This document shows positions 60,730-64,000 of a DNA stretch of 64,000 bases, piece after piece. Origin of the DNA: Streptomyces sp. SPB162 (lineage in GTDB: Bacteria; Actinomycetota; Actinomycetes; Streptomycetales; Streptomycetaceae); NCBI RefSeq assembly GCF_029504575.1, contig NZ_JAQFII010000001.1, positions 4,967,001 to 5,031,000 of the forward strand. The letters are read 5' to 3'. The notes beneath the pieces were generated by a model that was not told the origin of the DNA, searched no databases, and saw only the letters and a list, made by a program, of their open reading frames with translations. How positions within the stretch are numbered: position 1 is the first letter of the stretch; each line of letters begins with the position of its first letter. Made by a program: the position numbers and the translations under genes.

Positions 60730-62085
60730 TCAGCGGTGGCTGAGTCCCCGGTCGATCGCCGTGATCAGTTCACCGTCGGCGGTGTCGCCGTCCAGGGACC
60801 AGACCATCGCGCCGCCCAGTCCGTGAGCGCGGATCCAGGACGTCTTCGCCTTGAGGACCCGGGGGTCGTCGTAGGTCCAGAAATTGGTGCCGTCGTAGAG
60901 CCACGCGAAGCCATTGCGGGTGTCGCGGTGCACCTGGTAAGTGCCGGACGCGGCAAGGGCCTTGAGGGCGTGGTAGTCCTCGTTGCCCGGCTGCCAGGTG
61001 GCGGGGGCGGGGCCGGTGGACGGTTGGTACAGGCCGTGCGTGCCGCCGTCGGGCACGCCCGTCCAGCCCTGGCCGTAGAAGGGCACGCCGAGGACGAGCT
61101 GCCGGGCGGGCGCGCCGCGCTCCAGCCAGTCCCCGACGGCCTGCGCGTCGCTGAACTCGTTGGGAACGGGGGAGTTCCGCGGAGTGCTGAGCGCCGACTG
61201 CTGGTTGGTGGTGGCCTCGTAGGGCCCGTGGAAGTCGTATCCCTGGACGGTGCCGAAGTCCAGGTACTGGAAGATCTTGCGGGCCTCGAAGCCGGCGTCG
61301 ATCTTGGCCGGGGCGGCCGGGAGGAACGCCGACAGGTCGTAGTGCCGGTGCGTCCGACGGCCGTACGCGTCGAGCTGGCGGCGGAACTCGGCGGTGAGCG
61401 CCGTGAAGTTCCGCTTGTCCTCGGGGCGGTGGACGGTGCCGGCGTTGCCGGCCGAGGCCGGCCACTCCCAGTCGATGTCGATGCCGTCGAACAGGCCGGC
61501 GGCGGAGCCGGGGCCCCCCTTGCCGTCGAGCAGCGGCAGGTTGCCCTTGATGAAGACGTCGATGCAGGACGCGACGAAGGCGCTCCGCGAGGCGGGTGTG
61601 AGCGCCGCGTCGGAGAAGTTCGTGGACCAGCCCCAGCCGCCGATCGAGATCATCGTCTTGAGGCGCGGGTTGGCCTTCTTGAGCTCGCGCAGCTGGTTGA
61701 AGTTGCCCGCCAGCGGCTGCTCCGCGGTGTCGGCGGTGCCGTCCACGGAACCGGCGGCGTCGAGTGGCCGCTGGTAGTCGGCCCAAGCGTCGCCCTGGCC
61801 GGGAACGTTCGCCTCGAAGCACTTGCCGTCGGTGCCGACGTTGGCGAAGGCGTAGTTGAGGTGGGTCAGCTTGGCGGCGGTGCCGCTGGTCTGCAGGTTC
61901 TTGACCTGGTAGTTGCGCCCGTAGACGCCCCACTGGGTGAAGTAGCCGACCCGCTTGTACTCGGGTCCTTGGTGGTGCTCCGGCTGCTGGTGTGCGCTGG
62001 CCGCGGTGGTGAGCGCGGGCAGCCCCACCACCAGGGAGAGGGAGCAGGCGGCGACGGCCAGCCTGCCGATGATTCTTCGACGCAT
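60730..62085 (-). CDS. Secreted GH18 chitinase
   Basis: 451 residues, ATG 62085. Signal peptide (RIIGRLAVAACSLSLVVGL to ASAHQ). A single GH18 TIM barrel: KRVGYFTQWGVYGRNYQVKN, LTHLNYAFANV, MISIGGWGWSTNFSD, the catalytic DGIDIDWEWPASAG (Glu as acid), VQGYDFHGPY, VPFYGQGWTGVP and the terminal GLGGAMVWSLDGD. It has no carbohydrate-binding module, unlike many Streptomyces chitinases. Length and motifs match the ChiC/ChiA-like subfamily. The promoter carries a DasR-type palindrome, so it should be repressed by DasR and induced by chito-oligomers. Confidence 0.95.
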   Translation of the reverse strand: MRRRIIGRLAVAACSLSLVVGLPALTTAASAHQQPEHHQGPEYKRVGYFTQWGVYGRNYQVKNLQTSGTAAKLTHLNYAFANVGTDGKCFEANVPGQGDAWADYQRPLDAAGSVDGTADTAEQPLAGNFNQLRELKKANPRLKTMISIGGWGWSTNFSDAALTPASRSAFVASCIDVFIKGNLPLLDGKGGPGSAAGLFDGIDIDWEWPASAGNAGTVHRPEDKRNFTALTAEFRRQLDAYGRRTHRHYDLSAFLPAAPAKIDAGFEARKIFQYLDFGTVQGYDFHGPYEATTNQQSALSTPRNSPVPNEFSDAQAVGDWLERGAPARQLVLGVPFYGQGWTGVPDGGTHGLYQPSTGPAPATWQPGNEDYHALKALAASGTYQVHRDTRNGFAWLYDGTNFWTYDDPRVLKAKTSWIRAHGLGGAMVWSLDGDTADGELITAIDRGLSHR

Positions 62086-62170
62086 GGGGCTCTTTCCTGT
62101 GCGTGAGCCGGGAATGTAAGCCGTGCTGTGCGGGGAGCGCGTGCGGGGGTGGAGAGTTGTACAGAACAGG

Positions 62171-62199
62171 AAAGTATTGGCCTAGACCAATGCGGTCAA
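62171..62199 (-). promoter_or_regulatory. Chitinase promoter with DasR-like operator
   Basis: On the minus strand TTGACC (62199-62194), 17-base spacer, TACTTT (62176-62171). The spacer contains ATTGGTCTAGGCCAAT (62176-62191), a 16-bp near-perfect palindrome that differs from the DasR consensus at few positions. Repressor binding here would block RNA polymerase. The arrangement matches the promoter of the partial gene at the left edge. Confidence 0.75.
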
Positions 62200-62240
62200 G
62201 GGGGTACGACGAGGTTCTGCGGAGTCCGTAGGATCCCGGG

Positions 62241-63062
62241 GTGGACATACCCCCGCCCCAGCCCCCGCTCCAGCCTCCGTCTCAGCCCCTGTCGGACGCC
62301 CAGTCGCCGACCGGCTCGGGTCTTCCGTCGTACCCGCGGCCCCAGGCCGGGCCCCAGGGCCCGTTCGGGCAGGCCCCCTACGGGCCGCAGGGACCGTACC
62401 CGCCGCCGCCGTACCAGCAGTACTGGTACCCGCCGCCGCCCGCGCCGTCGATGAACGGCATGGCCATCGCGTCCTTCGTGCTGGCGGTGAGCTGCATTCC
62501 GGTGCTCGGCGTGGTGTTCGGCATCATCGCGCTCTCGCAGATCCGCAGGCGCGGGCAGCAGGGCAAGGCGCTGGCGATCGCCGGGGTCGCGGTCTCCGGT
62601 GTCGCGACGCTCTTCGTCGTCGTGATGATCGTCCTCGGGGTGTCCGGCGCACTGGACGACGGCACGCGCACGGCCGACCTGCGGTCGGGGCAGTGCTTCA
62701 ACCTGCACGGCGACTCGCTCAGCGGGTCCAGCGGCGAGTCCCGCAGCGTCGACGTGGTGCCGTGCTCCGAGGAGCACGACGCGGAGACCTTCGGCATCAC
62801 CTCCCTCTCGCAGGCGTCCTCGGAGTACCCCGGCGACAGTGAGGCGGAGACGATGGCCGAGAGCCGGTGCCGGGTGCTCGCGGAGGAGTACCTCGACGGC
62901 ACCGACCGGTCGGTCGACCAGCTCGACATCTACTACTCGTTGCCGCGCGAGAGCGGCTGGTCCCGGGGCGACCGCAGGGTGACCTGCTTCTTCGGCGACG
63001 CCGGCCGGAAGATGACCGGCTCGGTCAAGGCGTCCCCGGGGGATCCCGGAACCAGCGCGTAA
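62241..63062 (+). CDS. DUF4190 membrane protein with extracytoplasmic domain
   Basis: 273 residues from GTG 62241. Pro/Gln/Gly/Tyr-rich N terminus (about 1-70, e.g. YPPPPYQQYWYPPPP), then DUF4190 (SMNGMAIASFVLAVSCIPVL, GVVFGIIALSQIRRRGQQGK, ALAIAGVAVSGVATLFVVVM: two membrane helices), then an extracytoplasmic domain with Cys (SGQCFNLHGD, VVPCSEEHDAE, AESRCRVLAEE, RVTCFFGD) in the septum-formation-like style. Cytosolic Pro-rich tail, anchored protein; function unknown. Divergent from the chitinase. Confidence 0.88.
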   Translation: MDIPPPQPPLQPPSQPLSDAQSPTGSGLPSYPRPQAGPQGPFGQAPYGPQGPYPPPPYQQYWYPPPPAPSMNGMAIASFVLAVSCIPVLGVVFGIIALSQIRRRGQQGKALAIAGVAVSGVATLFVVVMIVLGVSGALDDGTRTADLRSGQCFNLHGDSLSGSSGESRSVDVVPCSEEHDAETFGITSLSQASSEYPGDSEAETMAESRCRVLAEEYLDGTDRSVDQLDIYYSLPRESGWSRGDRRVTCFFGDAGRKMTGSVKASPGDPGTSA

Positions 63063-63139
63063 TCCTTTGGGCATGGCTTGCGGACAGCCACCCAGGGTTG
63101 TCAAGCTGTCGCAGATAGTCAACCTGAGGGAGGGGCACC

Positions 63140-63892
63140 GTGCCTTTCGGTGAGCAGCCCGCGTACCTTCGTGTGGCCGACGACCTGCGCCAGAAGATCC
63201 TCGACGGGACGCTCGCGCCGCACACCCGGCTGCCCTCCCAGGCACGCATCCGTACCGAGTACGGGGTGTCCGACACGGTCGCGCTGGAGGCACGCAAGGT
63301 GCTGATGGCCGAGGGGTTCGTCGAGGGGCGGTCCGGCTCGGGGACGTACGTGCGCGAGCGCGCGGAACCGCGCCGCATCATCCGCTCCGGCTACCGGCCC
63401 GCGACCCCGCCCAGCCCCTTCCGCCAGGAGCAGGGTGACGAGGGCGTGAAGGGCACCTGGGAGTCGACCAGCAACCAGGACCTGGCGACGCAGCCGGTGG
63501 CCGAGCGGCTGCGGATCGAGCCGGGCGACCGGGTCATGCGCACGCGCTACCTCTACCGGACCGAGGGCGAGCCGACGATGCTCGCGACCTCGTGGGAGCC
63601 GCTGGCGGTCACCGGCCGCACGCCGGTGATGCTGCCGGAGGAGGGGCCGCTCGGCGGCCAGGGCGTCGTCGAGCGGATGGCGGGCATCGAGTTCGTGGTC
63701 GACAACATGGTCGAGGAGGTCGGCGCACGGCCCGGTCTCGCGGACGAGACGGCGGCGCTCGGCGGAGTGCCGGGCCACATCGTGATGGAGATCCGGCGGA
63801 CGTACTACGCCTCGGGCCGCCCGGTGGAGACCGCGAACATCATCGTGCCGGCCGAAAGGTACCGCGTCGCGTACCACCTGCCGGTGAAGTAA
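63140..63892 (+). CDS. GntR-family (HutC/UTRA) transcriptional regulator
   Basis: 250 residues from GTG 63140, with GAGGGAGGGG upstream. N-terminal winged HTH: AYLRVADDLRQKILDGTLAP, HTRLPSQARIRTEYGVSDTV, and the wing EGRSGSGTYVRE. C-terminal UTRA ligand domain: ATQPVAERLRIEPGDRVMRT, RYLYRTEGEPTMLATSWEPL, GGVPGHIVMEIRRTYYASGR. The fold suits a small-molecule effector such as a sugar phosphate. It lies near the chitinase but is not DasR-like enough to assign as its regulator. Probably controls a neighbour beyond the window. Confidence 0.9.
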   Translation: MPFGEQPAYLRVADDLRQKILDGTLAPHTRLPSQARIRTEYGVSDTVALEARKVLMAEGFVEGRSGSGTYVRERAEPRRIIRSGYRPATPPSPFRQEQGDEGVKGTWESTSNQDLATQPVAERLRIEPGDRVMRTRYLYRTEGEPTMLATSWEPLAVTGRTPVMLPEEGPLGGQGVVERMAGIEFVVDNMVEEVGARPGLADETAALGGVPGHIVMEIRRTYYASGRPVETANIIVPAERYRVAYHLPVK

Positions 63893-64000
63893 CGGGTGGG
63901 GTGGGCGCCGTTCCCGGTCGGCCCGGTCGAATCCGTTCGACGGTCCAGGGGTTGACCCGGGTACGGAGATGTCCGCCCGGGCGCGGAAACGGTGCCGAAT

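Overview
This is a high-GC chromosomal segment of a Streptomyces-type actinomycete. The evidence is the strongly GC-biased third codon positions, GTG starts, GTGA/ATGA stop-start overlaps, a WhiB-like protein, a SARP/AfsR-type regulator, a 'streptophobe' membrane protein, and a gene order (ahpD-ahpC-oxyR ... fumC ... class I fumarase ... wblI-glpX ... xseB-xseA ... ispH-ppgK ... ychF) that I recall from the core chromosome of Streptomyces coelicolor. No rRNA, tRNA, CRISPR array or intact mobile element was seen.

Region 1 (1-12 kb) is an actinobacterial Tad/Flp pilus locus. It holds a Zn-ribbon-like protein, an SAF-domain CpaB/RcpC protein, a TadZ ATPase fused to a TadE-like pseudopilin, a second TadE-like protein, TadA, TadB, TadC, an Flp prepilin, a further TadE/G-like membrane protein, a lipoprotein, an OmpA-domain protein and, slightly apart, a DUF192 protein and a class A24 prepilin peptidase. 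The 5' end of a secreted protein diverges at the left edge. Its promoter carries a DasR-like operator with the same geometry as the promoter of the GH18 chitinase at 60.7-62.1 kb.

Region 2 (12-19 kb) holds an aldo/keto reductase, an isoprenyl diphosphate synthase (UppS), a PIN-PhoH ATPase, an SLT lytic transglycosylase behind a structured leader, an AI-2E/PerM permease, and ahpD-ahpC. Region 3 (19.7-20.5 kb) is a disturbed ahpC-oxyR intergenic segment with a recombinase remnant, an 8-bp tandem repeat and a T-N11-A OxyR-like box. Region 4 (20.5-30.6 kb) contains oxyR, a PadR-ABC-FtsX operon, a ribbon-helix-helix/SPFH pair, a SpoIIE-type phosphatase fused to a histidine-kinase-like ATPase, a methyltransferase and a DUF402 protein.

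Region 5 (30.6-46.4 kb) is core metabolism: two unrelated fumarases flanking a secreted SGNH hydrolase-ricin lectin, WblI, GlpX, a DUF4245 protein, a nitroreductase, exonuclease VII, an APC permease, IspH, polyphosphate glucokinase and YchF. Region 6 (46.4-60.6 kb) is signalling and accessory: a VapBC-like pair, DUF6777 and streptophobe proteins, a kinase/FHA-ABC transporter cluster, an AfsR-like regulator, DUF4232 lipoprotein, an SDR, and a HATPase/PAS-PP2C pair. Region 7 (60.7-64 kb) has the chitinase, a DUF4190 protein and a GntR-UTRA regulator.

Seven otherwise intact genes (tadZ, tadB, tadC, the aldo/keto reductase, the SPFH gene, ppgK, the AfsR-like gene) are each interrupted by one or two single-base indels, nearly all extra G/C (one extra T) in short runs. 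The pattern looks more like consensus sequencing error than biology; these entries are labelled pseudogene only because the frame is broken as given.
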